Below, piece after piece: positions 1 through 9,723 of a stretch of DNA of 64,000 bases. Below the pieces are notes generated by a model, which did not search any database, had not been told where the DNA came from, and was given only the letters and a program-made list of their open reading frames with translations. Origin of the DNA: Amycolatopsis thermophila. Its GTDB lineage: Bacteria; Actinomycetota; Actinomycetes; Mycobacteriales; Pseudonocardiaceae. Within the stretch, counting starts at the first letter, position 1. Every line of letters starts with the position of its first letter. The stretch covers positions 4,340,001 to 4,404,000 of the forward strand of contig NZ_JAUSUT010000001.1 in NCBI RefSeq assembly GCF_030814215.1, given 5' to 3'. A program made the translations under genes and the position numbers.

Positions 1-1088
1 GTGACGAGCCCGGCGCCGACCAGCCCGATCCAGCCCCACACCGAACCGCGGAACGCGAGGTTGGCCAGGCAGATCAGCAGCATCGCGAGCCACACCCAGT
101 GGTGCACCCAGCTGTACGGGGACACCGCGGTCATCCCCAGCCCGCACAGCGTCACCGCCACCAGCTCCTCACCCCGCGCGGCCAGGCGCCGGGCCAGCAG
201 CAGGCACACCACGGCCGTCGCGGCGGCGGCCAGCAGCCACACGATCTGCATCCCGCCGGTCACGCCGGTCGCCCGCGCGAAGAACCCGCGCAGCGACTCG
301 TTCGACGGGTTCTCCGGCACGCCCACACGGGTGGGGTCGGCGAACGCGCCGGACCAGAAGGTCACCGAGTCGTGCCACAGGAACGCGAACCCGATCGCCA
401 CGGTGGCCACCAGCGCGACGACCGACACGATCGCCGCCCGGTACCGCCGCGTCACCACCAGGTAGAGCACGAAGAACGCCGGGGTCAGCTTGATCCCGGC
501 GGCGATGCCGATCAGCGCGCCCTTGACCTTCGACGAGTCCGGCAGCGCCACGTCGACCAGCACCAGGGTCATCAGCAGGATGTTGACCTGCCCGAACGCC
601 ATCGTCTCGCGGATCGGCTCGCACCACATGAGCAGCGCCGCGACCGGCAGGCTGAACAGCACCAGCCGCACGTCGCGCCGGAACCGCAGCAACGACAACG
701 CCGCCCACACGCCGACGGCGAGCATGGCGTAGTCACCGAGCGCGCCCACCCACGTGAAGACGTCACCGTGCAGTGGCGCCAGTGGCGCGAACAGCAGGGC
801 CGCGAACGGCGTGTAGACGAATTCCCACTCGCCGCGGACGTTGCCCAGCAGCGGGGTGTCGTAGACCGACACGCCGTCCAGGACGCGCTCGCCCGCGATC
901 TGGTAGACGCCGAGATCGAGCAGGTGCATCAGCACCGGCAGCTGCGCCAGAACCTGCCGCACGTAGACGAAGCCGGCGACCGCGCCCAGCACCAGGACGG
1001 GCCAGAACGCGGCCCAGGGAAGAGGTCGTCGAACGCCCTCGCGGGGCGCCGGCCGCGCAGCCGTCGTCTCGACCGCGGAAGACGGCAC
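1..1088 (-). CDS. DUF2029-type polyprenyl-phosphate mannosyltransferase-like membrane protein (partial)
   Basis: The reading frame is open from a GTG at 1088 to the window edge, so the 3' end is missing (362 codons seen). GGGAG lies about 6 nt before the GTG. The translation has a short Ala/Arg/Pro-rich cytoplasmic leader, a first membrane segment (WAAFWPVLVLGAVAGFVYV) and the family hallmarks LDLGVYQIAG and EFVYTPFAALLFAPL. The second of these matches FVYPPFAAVLLSPL in the paralogue at 19936-21171. Family knowledge: DUF2029/GT87 members are multi-spanning enzymes that transfer mannose from polyprenyl-phosphate donors outside the membrane to glycolipids. The exact substrate cannot be read from the sequence. 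Confidence 0.8.
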   Translation of the reverse strand, partial: MPSSAVETTAARPAPREGVRRPLPWAAFWPVLVLGAVAGFVYVRQVLAQLPVLMHLLDLGVYQIAGERVLDGVSVYDTPLLGNVRGEWEFVYTPFAALLFAPLAPLHGDVFTWVGALGDYAMLAVGVWAALSLLRFRRDVRLVLFSLPVAALLMWCEPIRETMAFGQVNILLMTLVLVDVALPDSSKVKGALIGIAAGIKLTPAFFVLYLVVTRRYRAAIVSVVALVATVAIGFAFLWHDSVTFWSGAFADPTRVGVPENPSNESLRGFFARATGVTGGMQIVWLLAAAATAVVCLLLARRLAARGEELVAVTLCGLGMTAVSPYSWVHHWVWLAMLLICLANLAFRGSVWGWIGLVGAGLV

Positions 1089-1157
1089 AGTGACTCCCAG
1101 TACTCGAAAGATCCGGCGGATGGAGGACAAGCCTAAACGGGGGCCGTGGTGGGTCAC

Positions 1158-2675
1158 CTACGCGGGGCAGAGCGTGCCGTCGGTGGGCACCTTGCCGTCG
1201 ACCAGGAACGCACGCACCGCCTCGGCCGCGCACGGCGACGAGAGCGCCCCGTGCCCCGCGCCCTGCCAGGCGACCCGCACCGCGCTCGGCATCTGCTGCA
1301 CCGCGCGGACGGTGCCCGCCTCGGGCGTGACCGGGTCGGCCAGGGTGCTGGTGACCAGGATCGGTGGCAGCCCGGACGTGCTCAGCGTCGGCAACGATTC
1401 GGTGCGCGCCGGCCACGGCAGGCACCACGCGAGCTGCTGCGTCACCAGGCCGCCGAACACCGGGTACCGCGCGCGAAGCCGGCTGGTCAGCCCCGCGACC
1501 TGGTCGGCGGGCATCCGCACCACGGTGTCGTTGCACTCGGTGGCGAGCTGCCCGTCGAGCCGCGAGGGGGCGACGTCGGACCCGTTGAGCATCGGCGCCA
1601 CGAACGCGGCGAGCGCGCGGACGTCGCCCGCCCGCCCGGCCTCCAGCGCCTGGGCCAGCTCGCGCCAGCGGGTCCGGTCGGCCAGCCCGGTCACGACCGC
1701 CCGCAGCGCGGTGCCCGCGCCGAACACCGAGCCGCCCGGCAGAACCTGCGGCGACCGGCGCAGACGGTCCACCACCGCGTTCACCGTCGCGGCCGCGTCC
1801 TGGCCGACGGTGGTGCCGTAGGCGTCGAGGGTGGCCTGCTGCGCGGCGGCGAGGTCGCCGAGGACCGTGACCGTGTCGCCGGACGGGTCGGGCACACCGT
1901 CCATCACGAACCGCCCCACCCGGTCGGGGAACCGGGCCGCGTAGGAGATCAGCACCTGGGAACCCTCGCCGTGGGCGAGCGCGTGCAGCTTCGGCACGCC
2001 CAGCTCGCCGCGGATCTCGTCGAGGTCGCCCGCGGTGCGCCAGCTGTCGAACGACTGCTGCGCGCCGCCGAGGTCGATCGCGCACTGCTGACCGGCCTTG
2101 CGGGCGGCGTCGAGCAGCGGTTCGAGGTCGTCGTCGGCCGGGTCCTGGCCGAGCAGCTGGCTGCGCGTGTCCTCCGGGACGCACGAGAGCGGGTCGGACT
2201 CGCCGGTGCCGCGCCGGTCGACGCCGATCAGCGAGTACCGCTGCAGCAGTGCGGGCGGCAGGGTCGCGGCGAGGCGAGCGGCGTAGAGGGTGCCGGGTTC
2301 GCCGCCGACGTCGTTGACCACGACCAGCGGGATCGCGCCGTTGCCCGCCTTGAGCAGGGCGACGTGGGTCTGGACGCGTCCGGGCAGGGCGGGGTCGTCG
2401 AGGGTGGACAGCACCGTGCCGCAGCTGAACCGCAGGTAGGTGGGCGCATCGGCGCCGAGGCGGGCGCGGGTCTGCTGGTCGCAGTCGGTCCAATCCACCG
2501 AGGGCGAGCGGGGTTCGGTCAGCGGCGGCAGCGGGACCGCGGTGGCGGAACTGGCGGGCGCGGAGGACACCGGCTCGTCGTTCTCCACGACCGGCGGCCG
2601 TTTCGACGGGCCAGCCGTGCAGCCCGCGAGGAGGGCCGGCAGCAGCACGGCGAGCACGAGACCACGGCGCGGCAC
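1158..2675 (-). CDS. Lipoprotein-like alpha/beta hydrolase (TAP/S33-like) with altered nucleophile elbow
   Basis: 505 aa from a GTG at 2675, chosen because AAGGA lies 6 nt upstream and the protein then begins with an n-region, a hydrophobic stretch and the lipobox LLAGC. This predicts an exported lipoprotein. The fold is that of tripeptidyl-aminopeptidase-like hydrolases: VDRRGTGESDPLSC (oxyanion and strand region), an acid in STLADPVTPEAG, a histidine in GAGHGAL and a TAP-like C-terminal lid. Where family members read GxSYG before YAARYPDRV, this protein reads AHGEGSQVLISYAARFPDRV. By equal-length alignment the Ser becomes Gly, so peptidase activity is doubtful. It follows the ligase gene on the same strand. 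Confidence 0.85.
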   Translation of the reverse strand: MPRRGLVLAVLLPALLAGCTAGPSKRPPVVENDEPVSSAPASSATAVPLPPLTEPRSPSVDWTDCDQQTRARLGADAPTYLRFSCGTVLSTLDDPALPGRVQTHVALLKAGNGAIPLVVVNDVGGEPGTLYAARLAATLPPALLQRYSLIGVDRRGTGESDPLSCVPEDTRSQLLGQDPADDDLEPLLDAARKAGQQCAIDLGGAQQSFDSWRTAGDLDEIRGELGVPKLHALAHGEGSQVLISYAARFPDRVGRFVMDGVPDPSGDTVTVLGDLAAAQQATLDAYGTTVGQDAAATVNAVVDRLRRSPQVLPGGSVFGAGTALRAVVTGLADRTRWRELAQALEAGRAGDVRALAAFVAPMLNGSDVAPSRLDGQLATECNDTVVRMPADQVAGLTSRLRARYPVFGGLVTQQLAWCLPWPARTESLPTLSTSGLPPILVTSTLADPVTPEAGTVRAVQQMPSAVRVAWQGAGHGALSSPCAAEAVRAFLVDGKVPTDGTLCPA

Positions 2676-2691
2676 GACGTTCCTTCTTTCC

Positions 2692-2742
2692 CCTCTGGTG
2701 CTGGTCCTGCCCAGAGGTTCGCACGAGCCCGGTGTGCCGGGC
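2692..2742 (-). terminator. Possible hairpin pair between ligase and hydrolase genes
   Basis: Two short inverted repeats lie here: CCTCTGG (2692-2698) with CCAGAGG (2711-2717), and GCCCGG (2727-2732) with CCGGGC (2737-2742). They sit just after the ligase stop on the minus strand. No clear U-tract follows, so termination is only a possibility. Confidence 0.3.
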
Positions 2743-2743
2743 G

Positions 2744-3817
2744 TCAGCGGGTGCGCTTGACCTCGCCGTGGAAGACCGCCGCGAGGTCGTAGCGGGCGAC
2801 CTCCTCCAGTTGCGCGTAGGTGCAGGACCCGGCCTCGCGGTCGGGGCGCCACCGGACGAACTGCGCGGTGTGCCGGAACCTCGACGGGTGCCCGCCCTCG
2901 GTGTGTTCGTAGGCGACTTCGACCACCCGCTCCGGCCGCAGCGGCACCCACGGCTGCTCGGTCGAGCGCCACCGGGTGATGCCGCCGGGCAGGCGCTGCC
3001 CCTCGACCGTGCCCTCCAGCCACGGGTGCCCGGCACCGTCGGTGATCAGGCCGGCGAATTCGCTCGCCAGTTCCTTGCGCCGCGTCACCGGGAACGACCC
3101 GACGACGCCCGGGTGGTGCAGCACGCCGTTCTCGTCGTACAGGCCCAGCAGCAGGGACCCGACGGCCTCGCCGGGCGTGGAGTCCTTGTGCCAGCGCAGC
3201 CCGGCCACCACGCAGTCCGCGGTGCGCGAGTGCTTGTACTTGATCATGATGCGCTTGCCCGGCTCGTAGCCGGCGTTCAGCGGCTTGCCGATGACCCCGT
3301 CCAGCCCGGCGCCTTCGAACAGCTCGAACCAGTGCCGCGCGGTCTCCGGGTCGGTGGTCGCCGGCGTGATGTTGAGGTCCTGCCCGGCCAGCTCCGCCAG
3401 CCGCTCCCGCCGCGTGCTGGTCGGTTCGCCCAGATACGCGTCGCCGCCCTGGGCGAGCAGGTCGAACGCGACGAACGTGGCCGGGGTCTGCTCCGCGAGC
3501 AGCCGCACGCGGGACTCGGCGGGGTGGATCCGCTCGGTCAGCGCGTCGAAGTCGAGGTGCCCCTCGCGGCCGACGACCAGCTCACCGTCCAGCACCACCC
3601 GGTCCGGCAGCACTTCCGGCAGCCGCGCGAGCACCTCGGGGAAGTACCGGTCGAGCGGCTTGCCGGCGCGCGACTGGAGCGTCAGCTCGTCGCCGTCGCG
3701 GAAGACGAGGCAGCGGAAGCCGTCCCACTTCGGCTCGAACAGCAGCTGGTCGGAGTCCGGGATCGACTTCGCCGGTTTCGCCAGCATCGGCTGGATCGGC
3801 GGGGTCAGCGGCAGCAT
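2744..3817 (-). CDS. ATP-dependent DNA ligase (LigC-like)
   Basis: 357 aa from an ATG at 3817; the frame extends 12 codons further upstream, but MLPLTPPIQPML is the usual family N-terminus. The adenylation motif EPKWDG (motif I, KxDG) places the AMP-accepting lysine near residue 26. VVLDGELV (motif III), FVAFDLL (motif IIIa), GLDGVIGKPLN (motif IV) and MIKYKH (motif V) follow in order, then a C-terminal OB fold. It seals nicks using ATP. In actinobacteria stand-alone ligases of this size (LigC type) assist end joining or repair and are dispensable beside the NAD-dependent LigA. No Ku or polymerase gene is adjacent. Confidence 0.88.
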   Translation of the reverse strand: MLPLTPPIQPMLAKPAKSIPDSDQLLFEPKWDGFRCLVFRDGDELTLQSRAGKPLDRYFPEVLARLPEVLPDRVVLDGELVVGREGHLDFDALTERIHPAESRVRLLAEQTPATFVAFDLLAQGGDAYLGEPTSTRRERLAELAGQDLNITPATTDPETARHWFELFEGAGLDGVIGKPLNAGYEPGKRIMIKYKHSRTADCVVAGLRWHKDSTPGEAVGSLLLGLYDENGVLHHPGVVGSFPVTRRKELASEFAGLITDGAGHPWLEGTVEGQRLPGGITRWRSTEQPWVPLRPERVVEVAYEHTEGGHPSRFRHTAQFVRWRPDREAGSCTYAQLEEVARYDLAAVFHGEVKRTR

Positions 3818-3900
3818 GACCCCAGTCTGGACAGCCACGCGGAGCGTGTCCATTGAGGTGGTGGGCGAGGGGGAGGCCCCGAGGGTGTGTCTGACGATGC

Positions 3901-4122
3901 CTTGGTCCAGGTGATCACGGCATGCAGGACGACCGCTGGCAAAACGGCGAAGTCGAGCGCTATAACCGCACCCTGCAGACCGAGTGGGCCTATCGGCAGG
4001 TGTTCACCAGCAACATCGAACGAGCCGCCGCCCTGGCACCCTGGCTCCAGCACTACCACACTCAACGCCGCCACAACGCACTCGACGGCCACCCACCCAT
4101 CAGCCGGCTGCCACCAACCTGA
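3901..4122 (+). pseudogene. IS481-family transposase, 3' fragment
   Basis: The frame reads QNGEVERYNRTLQTEWAYRQ and ends HYHTQRRHNALDGHPPISRL. This is the C-terminal end of the DDE integrase core of IS481-type transposases, including the segment with the last catalytic Glu. A stop codon lies in frame at 3892-3894 and nothing upstream encodes the first two catalytic Asp residues, so only about a fifth of the gene remains. The sequence just after the stop (ggccaagtacacctag) could be the old element end. It is wedged between the ligase and RibD-like genes. Confidence 0.8.
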
Positions 4123-4135
4123 TGGCCAAGTACAC

Positions 4136-4891
4136 CTAGCCGCGGCGGCGGTACCGCAGCATCGTGAATCCGTCTTCCACCAGGATCGATGCCAGATCCA
4201 TCTCCCGCGCCTCGCTGGCCATCCGGCCGATCGCGATGCGGTCCGCCCCACCACCGGCGAGCAGCGGCGCGACCGTCACGCACAGCTGGTCCACCAGGTC
4301 CTCGGCGACCAGCTCGCCGAACAGGTGCGGCCCGCCCTCGCAGTTGACCCGCAGCAGGCCGCGCTCGGCCAGCCCGTCCAGGGCGCGGCGCAGGTCGATG
4401 GTCTCCTCACCGGCCAGCAGGATGTCCGCACCCGCCTCCGCGAGCGCCGCGCGCCGCTCGGCGGGGGCGTGCTCGGTGGTGATCACGATCGGCGGCACCT
4501 TCGTGTCGGTGAACAGCGGCGCCGACGGGTCGAGGCGGGCACTGCCCGTGACGACGGCGATCGGCGGCACCTCGGCGAGTCCGAGCCGCGCCCGGCGCTC
4601 GCGCCGTTCCGGGGTGGTGCGCGCGCCGCGGTAGTTCTCGGCGCGGACGGTGCCGGCACCCGCCAGCACGACGTCGGCGAGCAGCCGGCCGTGGAAGAAG
4701 ATCCGTTTGTCGGCCGGGCCGGACAGCCCCTCCGACCTGCCCTCCAGCGTGGAGGCGCCGTCGGCGGAGGAGGTGAAGTTGGCCTGGACCCACGGCCGGT
4801 CGAGGTCGTCCGGGTAGCCGTAGATCCGGTCCAGGTCGTCGTCGGTCACGTCGTCGAGGGGGTCGGGCCACACACTGCGCACGATCTCCAT
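4136..4891 (-). CDS. Pyrimidine reductase family protein (RibD C-terminal domain)
   Basis: 251 aa. It has the dihydrofolate-reductase-like RibD_C fold: QANFTSSADGAST (substrate loop), DVVLAGAGTVRAENY (nucleotide-binding turn), PPIAVVTGS and NCEGGPHLFGEL, which match the NADPH-binding GG..L segment of reductases acting on 5-amino-6-ribosylaminouracil phosphate. There is no deaminase domain, so it is not a complete RibD. Stand-alone members may act in riboflavin or deazaflavin routes or in unrelated reductions. The ATG at 4891 is preceded by a GTG but no strong ribosome site. It is divergent from zapE; the 55-bp gap must hold both promoters. Confidence 0.8.
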   Translation of the reverse strand: MEIVRSVWPDPLDDVTDDDLDRIYGYPDDLDRPWVQANFTSSADGASTLEGRSEGLSGPADKRIFFHGRLLADVVLAGAGTVRAENYRGARTTPERRERRARLGLAEVPPIAVVTGSARLDPSAPLFTDTKVPPIVITTEHAPAERRAALAEAGADILLAGEETIDLRRALDGLAERGLLRVNCEGGPHLFGELVAEDLVDQLCVTVAPLLAGGGADRIAIGRMASEAREMDLASILVEDGFTMLRYRRRG

Positions 4892-4946
4892 CACATCAGA
4901 CCGTGACGGCGCGGGCTCGCCGCAGTGCTCCCGATAGCCTGGGTGG

Positions 4947-5975
4947 ATGCCCGCGCACCTCACCGACCGGCAGCCCGAGCTGGGAGCGGACGAGCTCATC
5001 GCCGCTCTGGTGCCACCGCCGCGCTTCGACGCCGTGCGGTTCGCCACGTACGTGCCGAACCCCGACGAGCCGAGCCAGGCCCAGGCCGTCGAGTCGTGCT
5101 CGGCGTTCGCCGCGCGCATCGGGCAGGCGTCGCCCAGGAAGTCGAAGCTGCGGGCGCTGTTCGGCGGCGGGTCGGCGCCCGAGCCCGGCAAGCCGGGTCT
5201 CTACCTCGACGGCGGGTTCGGTGTCGGCAAGACCCACCTGCTCGCCTCGACCTGGCACGACGCGCCCTCGCCCAAGGCGTACGGCACGTTCGTCGAGCTG
5301 ACCCACCTGGTCGGCGCGCTCGGGTTCGGCGAGGCGGTGCGGCGGCTGTCCGAGCACCGGCTGCTCGCGATCGACGAGTTCGAACTGGACGACCCGGGCG
5401 ACACGATGCTGGTCACCCGGCTGCTGCGGGAGCTGACCGACGCCGGTGTGTACGTCGCGGCCACCTCGAACACGCTGCCGGACAAGCTCGGCGAGGGCCG
5501 GTTCGCCGCCGAGGACTTCCTGCGCGAGATCCAGTCGCTGTCGTCGCGGTTCGCCGTGGTGCGGGTGGACGGGCCGGACTACCGGCACCGCGGCCTGCCC
5601 GACGCGCCGCCACCGGTGGACGAGGAGATGCTGCTGAAGTCGGCGGAGAGCCGCGAGGGCGCGACCCTGGACGACTTCGACGCGCTGTGCGAGCACCTGG
5701 CGAAGCTGCACCCGTCCCGCTACGGACGGCTGGTCGACGGGGTTTCGGTGGTGCACCTGCGGGACGTGCGGCCGGCGCCGGACCAGAACGTCGCGCTGCG
5801 GCTGGTCGCCTTCGCCGACCGGCTCTACGACCGGGCCATCCCGGTGGTCGTGTCCGGCGAACCGCTGTCGGCGCTGTTCACCGAGGAGATGCTGCAGGGG
5901 GGCTACCGGAAGAAGTACCTGCGGGCGGTGAGCCGGCTGACCGCGCTGGCGCGAGACGCCGTGTCGGTGAGCTGA
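4947..5975 (+). CDS. zapE: Cell division protein ZapE / AFG1-family ATPase
   Basis: 342 aa P-loop ATPase. The Walker A motif is GGFGVGKTH (near residue 93) and Walker B is LLAIDEFELDDPGD, with the arginine-rich C-terminal half VSRLTALARD typical of the AFG1/ZapE family. In Escherichia coli ZapE interacts with FtsZ and affects constriction; mitochondrial Afg1 supports proteostasis. Its role in actinobacteria is less clear. The last 98 bp overlap the 3' end of the convergent PAP2 gene, an unusually long antisense overlap. Confidence 0.87.
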   Translation: MPAHLTDRQPELGADELIAALVPPPRFDAVRFATYVPNPDEPSQAQAVESCSAFAARIGQASPRKSKLRALFGGGSAPEPGKPGLYLDGGFGVGKTHLLASTWHDAPSPKAYGTFVELTHLVGALGFGEAVRRLSEHRLLAIDEFELDDPGDTMLVTRLLRELTDAGVYVAATSNTLPDKLGEGRFAAEDFLREIQSLSSRFAVVRVDGPDYRHRGLPDAPPPVDEEMLLKSAESREGATLDDFDALCEHLAKLHPSRYGRLVDGVSVVHLRDVRPAPDQNVALRLVAFADRLYDRAIPVVVSGEPLSALFTEEMLQGGYRKKYLRAVSRLTALARDAVSVS

Positions 5976-6513
5976 GCGCGAGCACCACGGCAACGGCGAA
6001 GCACGCGCCGCCCAGCACGTCGGTGGGGTAGTGGTACCCCAGCCCCACGAGACCGATGCCGGCGACGACGACGATCACCGCGCTGAGCGTCGCGGTGATC
6101 GCGGTGGCCGTCCGCGGGCGGGCGAGGAGCACGAGCACGGTCAGCGTGGCGACCATGCTGACGGTGTGCCCGCTGGGGTAGGCGAGGTAGCCGGTCTTCA
6201 CCCGGTCGAACAGCGGTTTGAGCACCCACGCGTTGAGCGCGACCGGCACCGCGACACCCAGCACCGCGAGCGCCACGCCGTCCCAGCGGCGCCCGATCGC
6301 GCAGGCGAGCACGACGATCGCCAGCAGCGGCAGCAGCACGACCGGCTCGGTGGGCAGCACGAAGAGCCGCAGCAGCGCGGGCTGCCCGCCGAAGGTGCCG
6401 TCGATCCACGCGGTGATCGTGGCGTCGGGCCCGCTCGCGGTGGTGTCCCCGGCGAACGGGACCCCCACCGCGATCGCGGCGGCCAGGCAGACCGCCGCGG
6501 CCGCCCACCTCAC
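5878..6513 (-). CDS. PAP2-superfamily membrane phosphatase
   Basis: 211 aa with six hydrophobic segments. The three-part phosphatase signature is present: KPLFDRVKTGY (motif 1, a K...R variant), YPSGHTVSM (motif 2, with the acid-base His) and GLGYHYPTDVLGG (motif 3, with the nucleophile His). Such enzymes hydrolyse lipid phosphates such as undecaprenyl pyrophosphate or phosphatidate on the outer membrane face. After the last membrane segment comes a Ser/Pro/Ala/Arg tail of about 35 residues, which is the part encoded opposite zapE. The tail may be a stop-codon read-out rather than a functional domain. Confidence 0.85.
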   Translation of the reverse strand: MRWAAAAVCLAAAIAVGVPFAGDTTASGPDATITAWIDGTFGGQPALLRLFVLPTEPVVLLPLLAIVVLACAIGRRWDGVALAVLGVAVPVALNAWVLKPLFDRVKTGYLAYPSGHTVSMVATLTVLVLLARPRTATAITATLSAVIVVVAGIGLVGLGYHYPTDVLGGACFAVAVVLALSSPTRRLAPARSAGSPPAGTSSGSPPAASPR

Positions 6514-6516
6514 GCG

Positions 6517-7890
6517 CTACTCCGTGATCGCCGGGAAGCGGCCGTTCTCGACCGCGGCGACCAGCTCGGCGTGGTCGGACTCGGTCTGGTCGGCGTAGCG
6601 CACCGCGAAGCGGCCGATGGCCTCGTCGAGCTGGTCGTCACCGTCGAAGTATCCCGCCAGCAATCGCGGGTGGACCGAGCGGATGTGCGCACGGGCGAGC
6701 AGCGCGCCGGCGAGGCGGCCGTAGTCGTCGAGGTCCCGGCCGCCCAGCCCGGTCGGTTCGATCGAACCCTTCATGTTGCGGAACTGGCGCACGATGAACG
6801 GCCTGTCCCCGACGGTCGTCCAGCCGAGCAGGATGTCGGTTTCGGCCTGCACCAGCCGGGCACCGTGGACGATACGCCGGCCCTCGTGTTCGCTGCGGTG
6901 CTCCGGGACGAACGGCGCGAGCGCGGACGGGCGGGCCTCCTTCACCTGCAGCACCAGGTCCTCGTCGGTGTTGCCGTGCAGCAGCACGAGGTAGCTGCGC
7001 AGCCCGACGCTGCCGGTGCCGACGACGCGGAAGGCGACATCGGCGATGCGGTAGCGCGCGATGAGGTTGCGCCGCGACTCGCGCAGGGTGTGCACATAGG
7101 ACACCAGCCCGTCCGCGACGGCCTCGGCGGTGTCTTCGTCGACGTGGCGCAGGACCGGTGGGTCCTCGACGAACCGGTGGCGGCTCAGGCCGGTGGTGTG
7201 GTCGTCGATGCGCTCGGTCCACTTCGCGGCGACGCGGGCGCTGGTGTTGCGGCGGGCCTTCTCCGCGGCCTCACGGAACTCGTCGGACAGGTCGCCGGCC
7301 TTCACCGTGGAGAGGGCGTCCTCGTCGGCGAGCGCGTTCCACGACCGCAGGAACGACGCCTCGCCGAGCCGGCGGACCACGCGCCGGTAGGACTTCACCG
7401 CGTCTTCGGCCGCGTCCTGGCAGTCCTTTTCGGACACGCCGCCCTCGCGTCCGGCGAGCACCAGGCTCGCGGCGAGGCGCTTGAGGTCCCACTCCCACGG
7501 CCCGCGGACGGTCTCGTCGAAGTCGTTGACGTCCATGACGATCTGCCCGTCCGGCGTGCCGTACAGGCCGAAGTTCGCGGCGTGCGCGTCGCCGCAGATC
7601 TGGGCGGACAGTCCACTGTGCGGGGTGCCGGCGAGGTCGGCCGCCATCAACCCGGCCGCCCCGCGGAAGAACGCGAAGGGCGAGGTGATCATGCGGCCGA
7701 TCCGCAGCGGGATCAGATCGTCGAGGCGGCCGGAGTTGCTCGCGTCGAGGAAGTCGGCGATCGACGGCCGGTGCGGGCCCCTCGCGTCGTGGTCGTGCGC
7801 GGAGGGCGGAGTGCGTTCGCCCAGCTCGCGGCCCCGTGCGTGCAGTTCCTCCGGGTCGCTCAGCTCGCCCGGCACCAGTGCCCGTTCCAT
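6517..7890 (-). CDS. DUF2252 domain-containing protein
   Basis: 457 aa from an ATG at 7890 with GGAGAGGGAG upstream. It covers the whole DUF2252 family: MITSPFAFFRGAAGLMAADLA, ICGDAHAANFG and DVNDFDETVRGPWEWDLKRLAAS. The GDxHxxNFG and DFDE segments resemble the catalytic loop and metal site of aminoglycoside-phosphotransferase-like kinases, so a kinase-like fold is plausible. No substrate is established. The C-terminal part (YADQTESDHAEL) is also typical. The gene is followed after 3 bp by the PAP2 gene and may be cotranscribed with it. Confidence 0.82.
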   Translation of the reverse strand: MERALVPGELSDPEELHARGRELGERTPPSAHDHDARGPHRPSIADFLDASNSGRLDDLIPLRIGRMITSPFAFFRGAAGLMAADLAGTPHSGLSAQICGDAHAANFGLYGTPDGQIVMDVNDFDETVRGPWEWDLKRLAASLVLAGREGGVSEKDCQDAAEDAVKSYRRVVRRLGEASFLRSWNALADEDALSTVKAGDLSDEFREAAEKARRNTSARVAAKWTERIDDHTTGLSRHRFVEDPPVLRHVDEDTAEAVADGLVSYVHTLRESRRNLIARYRIADVAFRVVGTGSVGLRSYLVLLHGNTDEDLVLQVKEARPSALAPFVPEHRSEHEGRRIVHGARLVQAETDILLGWTTVGDRPFIVRQFRNMKGSIEPTGLGGRDLDDYGRLAGALLARAHIRSVHPRLLAGYFDGDDQLDEAIGRFAVRYADQTESDHAELVAAVENGRFPAITE

Positions 7891-7940
7891 CCCCTGCTCC
7901 CTCTCCTCGCCTGCCCAACGTACGGGAGAGGCCGGTGGTT

Positions 7941-9146
<1,206 letters not shown>

Positions 9147-9450
9147 GGCTTTCAGGCTAAGGGCAGTTCGAGCCCGGAATCAGCCGTTGATCGTTGCGGT
9201 GACGGGCTGATCGTTGCGCAGTTACCCGTGATTCCGGAGGTTCGTTGCGCCCGCGGCGAGAACGGGCAGACCCGCGCCGGCCGCCGCCGCACGACCGCGC
9301 GGGTCAGCTCGATCCGCAGCAGGTTCGAGCTGACCCAGGAGCTTGCCGTATTCGGTGGTGTCGACGGTCTCCCCGTGCCGGACGCGCGCTGTTGTGCCGC
9401 AGTTCGCGGAGTCCCACGCTGTGGTCGTCCAGAGCCGCCGTGGCCACAAC
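9147..9450. other. Gene-free stretch upstream of rocD
   Basis: I find no convincing gene. The rocD control repeats occupy the left part. A minus-strand frame across 9222-9400 contains RHGET, the start of a histidine-phosphatase motif, but nothing else of that family follows, so I treat it as chance. Confidence 0.6.
9188..9249. promoter_or_regulatory. Repeated TCGTTGCG motif upstream of rocD (possible Lrp/AsnC operator)
   Basis: TGATCGTTGCG occurs at 9188-9198 and exactly 20 bp later at 9208-9218. A third TCGTTGCG lies at 9242-9249. The near-helical phasing 45-100 bp before the rocD start suggests an oligomeric regulator. The regulator family is inferred from the target gene. Confidence 0.45.
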
Positions 9451-9723
9451 TCACGGCGTGAGGATCTCGTCCCACTCGCGGATGTACCAGTGCCGCACCA
9501 CCCCGTTGCGGACGAACGGGTCACCGCCGGCGAACTCCTCGGCGGCCTCCCGCGTCCGGAACACGCTGAGCGCCCCGTTCTCCTGGGGGTTCTCGAGTGT
9601 GCCGACGAGCAGCAGGTCGCCGCGGGCGTGGAACTCGCGCAGCCGCGCCGAGTGGTCGGCCATGTGCGGCGCCCCGCGCTCGAGGACGTTGTCGGCGGGC
9701 TCGTAGAACAGCAGGTACTTCAT
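9451..9723 (-). CDS. YCII-related (YciI-like) small protein
   Basis: 90 aa, ATG at 9723 overlapping the stop of the SRPBCC gene by 4 bp. It starts MKYLLFYEPAD and contains HSARLREFHARGDLLLVG and a central GALSVFRTREAAEEFAGGDPF, the ferredoxin-like YCII fold with its conserved His and Asp. YCII proteins act in small-molecule chemistry, often dechlorination-like or unknown. It is the last gene of the VOC-ArsR-SRPBCC-YCII operon, so it probably shares the ArsR signal. Confidence 0.83.
   Translation of the reverse strand: MKYLLFYEPADNVLERGAPHMADHSARLREFHARGDLLLVGTLENPQENGALSVFRTREAAEEFAGGDPFVRNGVVRHWYIREWDEILTP

Noticed and set aside
2732-3856. 374-codon plus-strand frame opposite the DNA ligase
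   Set aside because: Antisense shadow of the ligase, whose catalytic motifs are all on the minus strand.
9222-9524. Minus-strand frame with RHGET, suggestive of a histidine phosphatase
   Set aside because: Only five residues match; the second catalytic His region and the fold are missing and the frame overlaps the YCII gene.
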